DNA from: Bog-473 sp963701955
Lineage (GTDB): Bacteria > Actinomycetota > Acidimicrobiia > Acidimicrobiales > RAAP-2
Direction: 5' to 3'
Length of the DNA stretch: 64,000 nucleotides
Assembly: GCA_963701955.1 (NCBI GenBank)
Contig: OY969694.1
Location: forward strand, 1,178,001-1,242,000
Position 1 is the stretch's first letter. Each line of letters opens with the position of its first letter. Below, piece by piece: positions 32,893-41,429 of this stretch. A model generated the notes under the pieces. It was given only the letters and a program-made list of their open reading frames with translations. It made no database searches and had not been told where the DNA came from. Both the position numbers and the translations under genes were made by a program.

Positions 32893-34515
32893 GTGAACTG
32901 GACCCGGGCACGTCGCCGCACCGTGCTGGTCGCCGCCATCGCTCTGACGGGGCCGATGGTCGGGCCCACGCCCGGTGACGCCGCGCCAAATCCGGCGGCG
33001 TGGACCGTCTACCACGGCGACCTCGCCGGGAGCGGCGTTGCGGGCGACGTGACCTCCGTCGACGTCAGGTCGCCCACCTGGGTCTCTCCCACGCTCGACG
33101 GCCAGCTCTACGGTGAACCCCTGGTCTTGGGCGACCGGGCCTACGTGGCGACGCAGAACGACACTGTCGACGCCCTGTCGGCCGCCACCGGCAAGGTGCT
33201 CTGGTCCACCCACGTGGGGACCCCGGTGCCCGCCTCGGACCTCCCCTGCGGCGACATCACCCCGACCGTCGGCATCACCGGGACACCAGTCATCGATCCC
33301 GTCCGATCCGAACTCTTCGCCGTTGCCGAGGAGCTCGTCGGTGGCTCACCCGTGCACGTGCTGGTCGGGCTCGATACCGGTACCGGCAGGGTCGAGCTCT
33401 CGGAAGAGGTCGACCCTGCCGGCTCGTCCCCAGCCGCGGTGCTGCAGCGCACCGCGCTCACGCTCGACTCGGGCCGCGTCGTGTTCGGAACGGGCGGCAA
33501 CTACGGGGACTGCTCGACCTATCGGGGGCGGGTGATCGCCGTTCCCGAGTCCGGCGGGGCTCCCTCGGTGTTCACGGTCGACGCCGCCCCGAGCCAAGAC
33601 CAGGGCGCGGTCTGGATGGGTGGAGCCGCCCCGGTCGTCGACGACTCGGGCCACGTGTGGGTCACCACGGGCAACGGATCGGTGGTCTCGTCACATGACG
33701 CCTACGACGACAGCGACGCAGTCCTGGAGCTCTCCCCCTCACTGACCCTCGTGCAGTACTTCGCACCGGCGTCGTGGGCCACCGACAACGCGAACGATCT
33801 CGACATGTCCACTGCCCCGGCCCTGCTGACCAACGGCGAGGTGGTGGCCGCCGGAAAGGCCCGGACCGTCTATCTCCTCGACGGAGCGTCCCTCGGCTCC
33901 ATCGGTGGCCAGCAGGCGTCAGCGACCAACGCGTGTGGCGACGACATCGACGGGGGGGTTGCCGTGGTGGGCACGACCGTCTTCCTGCCCTGCCTGAGCG
34001 GTCCCATCGCGGTCACCGTGTCCTCGTCTCCTCCCTCCGTGCACCCCCTCTGGCGCGCCAACGTCGGCGGCGGTCCACCGATCGTGGCCGGCGGGCTGGT
34101 CTGGACCATGGGACTGGACGGAACGCTCTACGGGCTGAGTGCGACCGACGGGACCGTGCGGGCGCGCGCCTCCATCGGCACGCCTGCAAACCACTTCCCG
34201 ACCCCGGGCATCGGCGCCGGGCTGCTCCTCGCCCCGGAAGCTGAGCGCGTGGTGGCCTTCCGCGCCCCCTCGGCCGCCTCGTCGACGGGCTCGACGTCCA
34301 CCACCTCGAGAGCGCCGTCGCACACCTCGACGAGCGCTCATGCGGCGAGCGCCGCACCGCAGAGCGGTCGTCGCTCGTCGAACCGGAACCCCGCCGTGCT
34401 GGTGTCGGCCCTGCTCGCCGGCCTCGCCGCCATCGGTGTCGCCGTGTGGTTCGAGCGTCGTCACCGGCGGGCGGGACGCGTCCCACATGGGACGAGCACT
34501 GGGTCAACGGAATAA
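32893..34515 (+). CDS. Secreted PQQ-type beta-propeller protein with C-terminal anchor
   Basis: 540 residues. Residues 1-30 are a signal peptide (RARRRTVLVAAIALTGP...GDAA). The next 430 residues contain propeller strands with W-A/T-G motifs (ALSAATGKVLW, LDTGTGRVELS, LYGLSATDGTVRAR). A Ser/Thr-rich stretch (about 465-505) is followed by a single membrane helix (LVSALLAGLAAIGVAVWF) and a positive end RRHRRAG, so the protein is anchored with its propeller outside. No cofactor ligands are obvious, so a binding or assembly role is likelier than a dehydrogenase. GTG 32893 starts 13 bases after the kinase stop. Confidence 0.85.
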   Translation: MNWTRARRRTVLVAAIALTGPMVGPTPGDAAPNPAAWTVYHGDLAGSGVAGDVTSVDVRSPTWVSPTLDGQLYGEPLVLGDRAYVATQNDTVDALSAATGKVLWSTHVGTPVPASDLPCGDITPTVGITGTPVIDPVRSELFAVAEELVGGSPVHVLVGLDTGTGRVELSEEVDPAGSSPAAVLQRTALTLDSGRVVFGTGGNYGDCSTYRGRVIAVPESGGAPSVFTVDAAPSQDQGAVWMGGAAPVVDDSGHVWVTTGNGSVVSSHDAYDDSDAVLELSPSLTLVQYFAPASWATDNANDLDMSTAPALLTNGEVVAAGKARTVYLLDGASLGSIGGQQASATNACGDDIDGGVAVVGTTVFLPCLSGPIAVTVSSSPPSVHPLWRANVGGGPPIVAGGLVWTMGLDGTLYGLSATDGTVRARASIGTPANHFPTPGIGAGLLLAPEAERVVAFRAPSAASSTGSTSTTSRAPSHTSTSAHAASAAPQSGRRSSNRNPAVLVSALLAGLAAIGVAVWFERRHRRAGRVPHGTSTGSTE

Positions 34516-34520
34516 CAACG

Positions 34521-34557
34521 GACGGTCAATTGACGGTCAAAATCACCACGCCGTGAT
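34521..34557 (+). promoter_or_regulatory. Direct repeats GACGGTCAA (11-bp period) plus inverted repeat ATCAC-N6-GTGAT
   Basis: GACGGTCAA occurs at 34521-34529 and 34532-34540, one helical turn apart, the arrangement used by OmpR-type response regulators. An inverted repeat ATCAC (34542-34546)/GTGAT (34553-34557) follows. They lie in the 77 bases before the GH26-like gene, so they may be its operator. TTGACG is at 34531-34536, but no good -10 box follows. Confidence 0.45.
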
Positions 34558-34592
34558 GCGGTAAGCGGTCCTGGCGTGCCGAAGAGAGGTGG

Positions 34593-36419
34593 GTGACCTC
34601 CTCCACGATCCCCCTGTCTCACCGCCGTCCGCGCCTCGTCTCCCGGCTGGTCGGCCTCATCGCTTTCGCAATCGGCTTGGCGCTGGTGACCGTCCTCGGG
34701 CCCCTGAGCGCCGCGGCACCGACACTGGCCGCCACGCCGACCGTCGCCCACGTGGTCGGCGGGGGCTCCTTCATGGCGGCCGACCCCGCCGGAGGGTATT
34801 GGACCACCAGTCCGTTCGGTTCGGTCGTCCCCCACGACGGAGCTCCCGGTGACGGCTCACTCGCCGGCGTCCATCTCAACAAGCCGATCGTGGGGATGTC
34901 GCCGACGCCCGACGGCGGCGGCTACTGGCTGGTCGCCTCGGACGGCGGCGTGTTCAGCTTCGGCGACGCCGCCTTCTTCGGGTCGACCGGATCCATCGCC
35001 CTCAACAAGCCCATCGTCGGCATGGCGTCGACGCCCGCCGGGCACGGCTACTGGTTGGTGGCCTCCGACGGCGGCGTGTTCAGCTTCGGCGACGCCGCCT
35101 TCTTCGGGTCGACGGGATCCATCGCCCTCAACAAGCCGATCGTCGGCATGGCGTCGACACCCGACGGGCACGGCTACTGGTTGGTGGCCTCCGACGGCGG
35201 TGTGTTCACCTTCGGTGACGCCGGCTTCCACGGGTCGACGGGCTCCATCGCCCTCAACAAGCCCATCGTGGCGATGGCCGGGACGCCCGACGGCGGCGGC
35301 TACTGGCTGGTGGCCTCCGACGGCGGTGTGTTCACTTTCGGCGACGCCGGGTTCTACGGATCTCTCGCCGGAACCGGTGCGACGGTGGAGGGCGTGATCG
35401 CCACCTCCAGCGAGCCTGGATACACGTTGGTGGAGCCCAACGGGACGAGCGTGTTCTTCAGCCCCGGAGCCCCCCCGGTCGTCCACGGCGCGGTGTCGAC
35501 CGCCACGGGAGCCAGCCTGTCCTCCGTCCTCGGCGTCTACGGCGGACCGAGCGACCCGCAGCCGGTGCAGGACTTCGCCGCTTCGGGAATCCACGCCACC
35601 TACGCCATGGACTTCCTCAATGGCAGCACCTGGTCATCCCTCACCCAGTCGGACTGGCCGTATCCGAACTGGCAGGGCACCGGATACCAGATGATCTGGG
35701 GCGTACCCATGCTGCCGAACACGTTGTCCGGCTGCTCGTCCCTCAGCCAAGAAGCCAGCGGCCAGTTCAACGGCTACTTCAAGACGGTGGGCCAGAACAT
35801 GGTCAACGCCGGCTTCGCCAGCTCCATCGTCCGCATCGGCTGGGAGTTCAACGGTTCATGGTTCCCGTGGTCGGCGGGCGGGTGTCCGTCGGCCTTCGTC
35901 GGGGCCTTCCAGCAGATCGTCACCTCCATGCGCTCGGCCTCCGGTGAGAACTTCAAGTTCGAGTGGAACCCCACTATCGGTGACCTCGGCGTGGGGGACC
36001 TGGCCAGCTTCTACCCGGGCGACAGCTACGTGGACCTGGTCGGGCTCGACGTCTACGACGTGTCGTGGGGCACGTACCCCGGTGCCGACGCTGTCTTCAG
36101 CAACTTCGAGAACGAGTCCGACGGCCTCGACTGGCTCGCCTCGTTCGGCGCGGCGCACAACAAGCCGCTGGTGTTCCCCGAATGGGGACTCGGCTGGTCG
36201 AGCGACGGAGGAACGTGTACCGGTGGCGGTGCGGCACTGGCGCAGTCGAACAACGGCGAGAACTGTGGCGGTGACGACCCCACCTACGTCAACGACATGG
36301 TCAACTGGGTGTCGTCACACGACGTCGCCGAGATCACCTACTGGGACTACGGGACCAGCACGATCGACGGTGGCTCCAACCCCGCCACCGCGCAGGCCCT
36401 GGCCACCGACTTCGGCTGA
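34593..36419 (+). CDS. Secreted repeat protein with GH26-like glycoside hydrolase domain
   Basis: 608 residues. After a signal peptide (LVGLIAFAIGLALVTVLGPLSAAA) come five 42-residue repeats of the GYWLVASDGGVFSFGDAAFFGSTGSIALNKPIVGM type (about residues 68-275, cited only in part: GYWLVASDGGVFSFGDA). These form a propeller-like cell-surface module. Residues about 300-600 are a (beta/alpha)8 hydrolase: VRIGWEFNGSWFPW holds the likely acid/base Glu and LVFPEWGLGW the nucleophile Glu, as in beta-mannanases of family GH26. Four Cys suggest disulfides. GTG 34593 follows GAGAGG. The substrate may be a mannan or other beta-glycan. Confidence 0.85.
   Translation: MTSSTIPLSHRRPRLVSRLVGLIAFAIGLALVTVLGPLSAAAPTLAATPTVAHVVGGGSFMAADPAGGYWTTSPFGSVVPHDGAPGDGSLAGVHLNKPIVGMSPTPDGGGYWLVASDGGVFSFGDAAFFGSTGSIALNKPIVGMASTPAGHGYWLVASDGGVFSFGDAAFFGSTGSIALNKPIVGMASTPDGHGYWLVASDGGVFTFGDAGFHGSTGSIALNKPIVAMAGTPDGGGYWLVASDGGVFTFGDAGFYGSLAGTGATVEGVIATSSEPGYTLVEPNGTSVFFSPGAPPVVHGAVSTATGASLSSVLGVYGGPSDPQPVQDFAASGIHATYAMDFLNGSTWSSLTQSDWPYPNWQGTGYQMIWGVPMLPNTLSGCSSLSQEASGQFNGYFKTVGQNMVNAGFASSIVRIGWEFNGSWFPWSAGGCPSAFVGAFQQIVTSMRSASGENFKFEWNPTIGDLGVGDLASFYPGDSYVDLVGLDVYDVSWGTYPGADAVFSNFENESDGLDWLASFGAAHNKPLVFPEWGLGWSSDGGTCTGGGAALAQSNNGENCGGDDPTYVNDMVNWVSSHDVAEITYWDYGTSTIDGGSNPATAQALATDFG
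34920..35423 (+). repeat. Tandem 126-bp repeats coding 42-residue units
   Basis: Copies start at 34920, 35046, 35172 and 35298; the two central ones are nearly identical in DNA, the last is degenerate, and an earlier weak copy starts near 34794. The near-identity suggests recent homogenisation or unequal crossing-over. Confidence 0.88.
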
Positions 36420-36435
36420 CACCCACCCGGCTCTT

Positions 36436-36512
36436 GACGACCGGCTCTTGACGACCGGCGGTCGACGACCGGGGTTGACGACCGGCGGTCGACGACCGGG
36501 GTTGACGACCGG
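36436..36512. repeat. Six phased copies of GACGACCGG, 13-14 bp apart
   Basis: GACGACCGG begins at 36436, 36450, 36464, 36477, 36491 and 36504 (spacing 14, 14, 13, 14, 13). The array fills most of the 123-base gap between the GH26-like gene and the MpaB gene. The spacers alternate between ctctt/cggtc and ggtt types, so the last four copies form two 27-base units. No hairpin with a T-run is formed. Confidence 0.85.
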
Positions 36513-36542
36513 CGGCCCAGGCCGCGGCGCGAAGCTGGCGGG

Positions 36543-37475
36543 GTGAGTCCGCCCAACCCCGTGCAGCGAGCGAGCGCCCTCGGTGCCAGCGTCGCCGGCG
36601 CTCCACTGCGCCTCGTGCACGGGCTGGCCCCGGCGAGCCGCGGCGACATGGCGCGCTCGGTGCGCCGGTCCATCGGGCTCGGCGACGCTCCTCCCCCCGT
36701 CACCACCGACCCCGGCCGTGCCTACCTGCCCCCCGGAGGGATGGCGCGGCGCGTCCACGCCGACCTGCCCTCCATGCTGATCGGCGGGATGAGCGCGCTC
36801 TTCGTGCAGAGCCTCCATCCGCTCGCCATGGCCGGGGTGGCCGAGCACTCGAACTACCGGGAAGACCCGCTGGGGCGCCTGCGACGCACGGCGGCCTTCG
36901 TCGGGGCGACCACGTATGGGACAGTGGAGGAGGCGGCCGAGGCCATCGAGCGCGTCCAGCGGGTCCACCGCCGCGTGCACGGGACCGCGCCGGACGGGCG
37001 GCCCTACTCGGCCGAGGATCCCGACCTGGTGACGTTCATTCACGTGGCAGAGGTGTCGAGCTTCCTGGGCGCCTCGCGCCGCTACGGGACGACGCCTGTC
37101 ACCCCGCAAGAGGCCGACCGCTACTACGAGGAAATGGCCCCTGTGGCGTTCGCGCTCGGGGCCAACTGGGCTCCGAGGTCGTCACTCGAGGTCGACAGCT
37201 ATCTGACCCGAATCCGGCCCGAGCTCCATGCGGGCCCGCAGGCTCGCCAGGCGCGTGACTGGCTGCTGCGAGGTGTGGCCCGTCGGCCGGCCGAGCGGGC
37301 CGCCTCCAGGCTGATCCTGGCGGCCTCCATCGGCGTGCTGCCAACGTGGGCCCGCCGAGAGCTCGGCCTCTCGCTGGCGCGGCCGCTCGACCTCTTGACG
37401 GATGCCGCGGTGATCACGCCGCTCACCCGGGCCTTGGCGGGCACCCTGCGCTTCATGGTGAGCCCGCCATCGTGA
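36543..37475 (+). CDS. MpaB/DUF2236-family oxygenase-like protein
   Basis: 310 residues, mainly helical, typical of the DUF2236/latex-clearing-protein-like group of putative haem oxygenases. The conserved start DLPSMLIGGMSALFVQSLHP, HSNYREDPLGRLRRTA, and FIHVAEVSSFL (candidate His ligand) are seen. MpaB and rubber oxygenases of this family act on hydrophobic chains. The gene starts at GTG 36543 without a strong ribosome-binding site. It faces the aldose epimerase gene. Haem binding can only be inferred. Confidence 0.85.
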   Translation: MSPPNPVQRASALGASVAGAPLRLVHGLAPASRGDMARSVRRSIGLGDAPPPVTTDPGRAYLPPGGMARRVHADLPSMLIGGMSALFVQSLHPLAMAGVAEHSNYREDPLGRLRRTAAFVGATTYGTVEEAAEAIERVQRVHRRVHGTAPDGRPYSAEDPDLVTFIHVAEVSSFLGASRRYGTTPVTPQEADRYYEEMAPVAFALGANWAPRSSLEVDSYLTRIRPELHAGPQARQARDWLLRGVARRPAERAASRLILAASIGVLPTWARRELGLSLARPLDLLTDAAVITPLTRALAGTLRFMVSPPS

Positions 37476-37510
37476 CCGGTGCGCGCCGGTGGAGGCCGGC
37501 CCGTGCCACC
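37475..37510. terminator. Possible bidirectional hairpin between convergent genes
   Basis: ACCGG (37475-37479)/CCGGT (37486-37490) and GGTGG/CCACC (37488-37510) give overlapping stems in the 40 bases between two convergent stop codons. No T-run exists. Confidence 0.3.
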
Positions 37511-37515
37511 CGATC

Positions 37516-38484
37516 TCATCGCGGCTCGATCCCCCAGCGGGCCGTCCACTCGCGTCCCGGCTCCAGGCTGACCACGTCCTTGCCGGTACGCAGCGCGTTG
37601 GGCGGACACGTCATGGGCTCGATCGCCACGGATCGTCGCCGCCGGTGCACTTCGCCCAGCGTGTCTCCCGTGTAGATCATGAGATACCCGAAGGCCTCGT
37701 CGACCCACACGACGGCGCCGCTGGCTCCGCCGGGGCCGTCGATCGACGCCCGCGCCCGACCGTCAGCGTCTCGCACAAGATCGGTGTAGGCCGTATCGAG
37801 CACGGAGGGACCCACGAAGCGCGAGCCCCTGAAGTCGTGCTCGGTGCCCTCGACCGCCGTCACGGCGCCCGTCGGGAGCCCGCGGTCGTCGACGTCGAGG
37901 GTCTGGTGGGCCGGGACGTGCAGAATCGCTCCGTCGACCATATCGGTGCCCGCCGTCACGTAGGGGTGGAAGCCCAGGCCGAAGGGGATGGCTCGCTGGT
38001 CGAGCGACTGGGCCACCGTGGTGACGGTCAGCCCGTCACGACCGACGTGGTACTCGAGCTCGAGCAGCAGCGAGAACGGGTATCCCGGCGAGGGGTGGAG
38101 CTGCAGGCGCAGGGAGAGTTGGTTCTGATGGCGGGTCTGGAGCGTCCAGGGGAGCCAGCGCACCAACCCGTGGATGGCGTTGCGGCGCTCGGGCTCGTCG
38201 AGGGCGGCCTGGGCCCGCACCCCGTCGTAGTCATAGCGGCCGTCAGCCAACCGGTTGGGCCACGGGGCCAGCACCTGGCCGCGGCCGGAGTGCGACCACT
38301 CGTCGGGACCGAAGCCGTCGAGGACGCTGTGCTCGCCCACGGTGTACGAGCGCAGGGTGGCGCCGACCTCGCAGACGATCACCTCCTGGCGGCCGTGCCC
38401 GATGCGCCACTGCTGTCCAGTGGGCGAGGCGACCGAGATCCTGGGGGTGTGGGGTGGCATCGAGGCTGAATTTGAATCAGACAA
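37516..38484 (-). CDS. Aldose 1-epimerase-family protein
   Basis: 322 residues of the galactose-mutarotase fold. Candidate catalytic residues are His in FGLGFHPYV, with an earlier His in RRNAIHGLVRW, and Glu in SVAIEPMTCPPNA. Members interconvert anomers of free hexoses. TTG 38484 follows GGAGGG at 5 bases; ATG 38460 would remove eight residues. It is divergent from SurE and convergent with MpaB. Confidence 0.92.
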   Translation of the reverse strand: MSDSNSASMPPHTPRISVASPTGQQWRIGHGRQEVIVCEVGATLRSYTVGEHSVLDGFGPDEWSHSGRGQVLAPWPNRLADGRYDYDGVRAQAALDEPERRNAIHGLVRWLPWTLQTRHQNQLSLRLQLHPSPGYPFSLLLELEYHVGRDGLTVTTVAQSLDQRAIPFGLGFHPYVTAGTDMVDGAILHVPAHQTLDVDDRGLPTGAVTAVEGTEHDFRGSRFVGPSVLDTAYTDLVRDADGRARASIDGPGGASGAVVWVDEAFGYLMIYTGDTLGEVHRRRRSVAIEPMTCPPNALRTGKDVVSLEPGREWTARWGIEPR

Positions 38485-38525
38485 CGGAGCCCTCCATGCC
38501 GACCCACCGGTAGGGTGGGGGAACC

Positions 38526-39478
38526 GTGAGGATCCTCGTCACCAACGACGACGGCGTCAGCGCGCCCGGACTTGGCGCGCTGACACGGACCATGGCGCAG
38601 CGGCTCGGCCACGGCGGCCCGGTCTCGGGCACGTCCAACGGGCCACCCGTCGGCACGCCGGACCAGATCGTCGTCGTGGCGCCCAGTTCGAATTTCAGCG
38701 GCGCGGGGGCCGCCGTGGGTCACGTCACCGACCGCATGACCATCCCTTACCAGCGGGCCACGATCGCCGGAGCCGAGCACGTGCCCGCGTTCGGGCTGGC
38801 GGCGTCCCCGGCGCTCTCGGTCATCGCCGGTGCGCTCGGCGCCATGGGACCCCGGCCCGACCTGGTGCTGTCGGGGATCAACCACGGCGTCAACGTGGGA
38901 CGATCCGTGCTGCACTCAGGCACGGTCGGCGCCGCGCTCGACCGCCGGACAGCTCGGCATCAGCGCACTCGCGGTGTCACTGCGCTCGGGGGCCGACCCC
39001 GACCCGTGGGACGCTGCCGCCGAGCTGGCGGTCGCGCTCGGTGCCCCTTCTCGCTTCGGCTCCCGCGGGCACCGTCTTGAACCTCAACGTCCCGCACCTG
39101 CCGGCCACCGGCATCCGGGGGGTGCGGTGGGCCCGCGTGGGAGGTGCCGGCCTGATCACCTCGGCACGGGGAACCTCCGATTGGCAGTCACCTCTCGCCG
39201 AGGAGTTGGAGGGTCCGGCCGCGCTGGAGGCGGGCCACTCCGAGATGACGGGCGAGGCCGAGGAGAAAGGCGAGATCGTGCTCACGGTCGGCTCCTCGGT
39301 CCCCCATGGCGCCCCGGCCGACGGTCCGCCCAGTGACGAGGATGCCGTGCTCGTGGCCCAGGGTTACGCCGCGCTCAGCGCCCTGCACGGTCCGCGCGCC
39401 GACGACGACCCCGACCTCCTGGCGCAGCTCGACCGCGGGTTGGCCAGCGCACTGGACGGTTTCGCCTTCGCACCCTGA
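38526..39478 (+). pseudogene. surE: SurE-type 5'/3'-nucleotidase with two frameshifts
   Basis: The N-terminus MRILVTNDDGVSAPGL carries the metal-binding ND-D motif, followed by VAPSSNFSG and LSGINHGVNVG. After GTVGAAL the reading moves to the next frame at base 38940 (TAGQLGISALAVSL), and again at about 39040 (VPLLASAPAGTVLNLNVP), then runs normally to the end. Each shift corresponds to one extra G. Corrected, the product has 316 residues, longer than the usual 250 because of a C-terminal extension. All conserved residues are kept, so these may be sequencing errors. SurE acts on nucleoside monophosphates. Confidence 0.88.
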
Positions 39479-39484
39479 GCAGGT

Positions 39485-39904
39485 TCAGTCGTCCTCACCC
39501 GGCGGTCGTCGGTGCCGCTTGGTCTCCGCGCGTCGCCGCTTGGCCTCGACCCGCCGGCGCTGGGAGCCGGTGGTCGGCGCCGTCGGCGTCCGCGACGCCG
39601 TCTCGCGCAGACCCGCATCGAGCTTGGCAGCCAGCCTCGCCAGCGCCAGCTCGCGATTGCGCGCCTGGGAACGGGACTCCGAGGCGCCGGCGCGGACCAC
39701 CGGTCCCAGTCGGGCCGCCAGCCGGGCCCGCTGGCGTGGCCCCAACGTCGTCGAGGCGCCCACGTCGAACTGCACCTCCACGCGGCTGAGCGTCCGGTTG
39801 GCGTGCTGGCCCCCGGGCCCTCCCGCCGTGGTCGCCCGCCATGAGATCTCCGAGAGGGGGAGCTCGAGCCCGCGCCGCACGCGCAGGGTGCCCTCACCAG
39901 CCAT
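39485..39904 (-). CDS. Peptidyl-tRNA hydrolase/release factor-like rescue protein (ArfB/YaeJ type)
   Basis: 139 residues with the GGQ motif of class I release factors in ATTAGGPGGQHANRTLSRVE (abridged: GGPGGQHANRT). It is followed by a short domain and a basic C-terminal tail (RRRVEAKRRRAETKRHRRP) that would enter the mRNA channel. This fits ArfB, which hydrolyses peptidyl-tRNA on stalled ribosomes. ATG 39904 is the start. It is divergent from the aldo/keto reductase across 36 bases and convergent with SurE (6 bases apart). Confidence 0.9.
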   Translation of the reverse strand: MAGEGTLRVRRGLELPLSEISWRATTAGGPGGQHANRTLSRVEVQFDVGASTTLGPRQRARLAARLGPVVRAGASESRSQARNRELALARLAAKLDAGLRETASRTPTAPTTGSQRRRVEAKRRRAETKRHRRPPGEDD

Positions 39905-39940
39905 GGAGCGAGCGTAGAAGCCACGGGTACGCTCCGACGC

Positions 39941-40939
39941 ATGGACTATCGCCATCTCGGCCGCTCGGGCATGACGGTCTCGGCCCTCGCCTACGGCAAC
40001 TGGATCACCCACGGGGACCAGGTCGAAGAGGATGCCGCCGTCGCCTGCGTGCGGGCCGCCCTCGACGCGGGCATCACCACGTTCGACACGGCCGACGTCT
40101 ATGCCATGGGCCGGGCCGAGTCCGTCTTGGGCCGGGCGCTCAAGGGCGTGCGCCGAGACTCCATTGAGATCTTCACCAAGGTCTACTGGCCCACGGGCCC
40201 GAACCCCAACAACCGCGGGCTCTCGCGCAAGCACATCGTCGAGTCCCTGCACGGCTCCCTCGAGCGACTGGGAACCGACCACGTGGACCTGCTCCAGGCG
40301 CACCGCTTCGACCACGAAGCCCCACTGGAAGAGACCCTCCGTGCCTTCGACGACCTGGTGCGGCAGGGCAAGGTCCACTATGTAGGCGTCTCCGAATGGA
40401 CCGCCGGACAGATCGCCGACGCGTTGGCGCTGGCCGACGAGATGGGCTTCGACCGGATCGTCTCCAACCAGCCGCAGTACTCCATGCTCTGGCGCGTGAT
40501 CGAAGCCGAGGTGGTGCCCCTGTGCCAATTGGAGGGCGTGGGTCAGGTCGTCTGGTCCCCGCTGGCCCAAGGGGTCCTCACCGGCAAGTATCTCCCGGGC
40601 GCGGCCGCTCCACCGCCGGGTTCGCGGGCCGACGGCCACGACGGGGGCCAGATGCACCGCCTGCTGAGCGATGCCGTGCTCGATCCGGTCCAGGCCTATG
40701 CCGCGCTGTGCCGCGAAGCCGGCTACTCGCCGGCGGCGGTCGCCCTGGCCTGGGTGCTCGAGAACCAGAACGTGAGCAGCGCCATCGTGGGAGCCACCCG
40801 GCCCGAGCAGATCGCCGAGAACGTCACCGCGCTTGACGTCGTGCTCGATCCCGACTTCGTCGAGGCCCTCGAGGAGGCGCTGGCGCCCGCCGTCGAGTTC
40901 GACCCGGGGCTCACCCGTAGCCCGGCCCGTCGCCCCTGA
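39941..40939 (+). CDS. Aldo/keto reductase
   Basis: A 332-residue NADPH-dependent (beta/alpha)8 reductase of the AKR/potassium-channel-beta-subunit subgroup. The tetrad is Asp and Tyr in FDTADVYAMG, Lys in FTKVYW and His in LLQAHRFDHE. The cofactor region includes WSPLAQGVLTGKY and a final AIVGATRPEQIAENV. It reduces aldehydes or ketones. The start is ATG 39941. It is followed by the NUDIX and NDH-2 genes on the same strand. Confidence 0.94.
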   Translation: MDYRHLGRSGMTVSALAYGNWITHGDQVEEDAAVACVRAALDAGITTFDTADVYAMGRAESVLGRALKGVRRDSIEIFTKVYWPTGPNPNNRGLSRKHIVESLHGSLERLGTDHVDLLQAHRFDHEAPLEETLRAFDDLVRQGKVHYVGVSEWTAGQIADALALADEMGFDRIVSNQPQYSMLWRVIEAEVVPLCQLEGVGQVVWSPLAQGVLTGKYLPGAAAPPPGSRADGHDGGQMHRLLSDAVLDPVQAYAALCREAGYSPAAVALAWVLENQNVSSAIVGATRPEQIAENVTALDVVLDPDFVEALEEALAPAVEFDPGLTRSPARRP

Positions 40940-40979
40940 GCGGCGGGTCCGATCGTTCGCTCCATCTCGTGGAACGCTC

Positions 40980-41429
40980 GTGGACAGCGCGCACCTGAGC
41001 CCGGGGGCGACGCGAGGCCGGCGGAGCCAGCGGATCGCCGCCTATGGCGTGTGCCGCGACACGGAGGACCGGCTGCTCCTGGCCCGGGCCTCGCCGACCA
41101 TCGCCGCACAAGGCCATTGGTTCCTGCCAGGGGGCGGCGTCCAGCACGGGGAGCACCCGCCGGACTCGCTGCGGCGGGAGGTCCACGAGGAGTCCGGGCT
41201 GACCGTCACCGTGGGTCCCCTCCTCGACGTGTTGTCCGACGTCCGCACCATTCCCGAAGGCATCAGCCTGCATACGGTGCGCCTGGTGTACCGGATCGCG
41301 TCGTGGCACGGCACGTTGCGTCCCGAAGTCGGCGGCACCACCGACGCGGTGGGGTGGTTCACCCGAGCCGAGCTCGAGCGCCTACCGCTGGCCGCCTACG
41401 TCCAGACCGTGGTGGAACACCTGCTGTGA
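40980..41429 (+). CDS. NUDIX hydrolase
   Basis: 149 residues with a Nudix box GGGVQHGEHPPDSLRREVHEESGL (abridged: GGGVQHGE...REVHEESG), matching GX5EX7REUXEEXGU. It hydrolyses a nucleoside diphosphate linked to another group. GTG 40980 is the best start because the longer frame overlaps the reductase gene. The stop codon overlaps the NDH-2 start by 4 bases (GTGA), so the pair may be coupled, perhaps linking NADH/ADP-ribose turnover to respiration. Confidence 0.9.
   Translation: MDSAHLSPGATRGRRSQRIAAYGVCRDTEDRLLLARASPTIAAQGHWFLPGGGVQHGEHPPDSLRREVHEESGLTVTVGPLLDVLSDVRTIPEGISLHTVRLVYRIASWHGTLRPEVGGTTDAVGWFTRAELERLPLAAYVQTVVEHLL

Noticed and set aside
36436..36512. A CRISPR array
   Set aside because: Nine-base repeats with 4-5 base spacers are far too short, and no cas gene is near.
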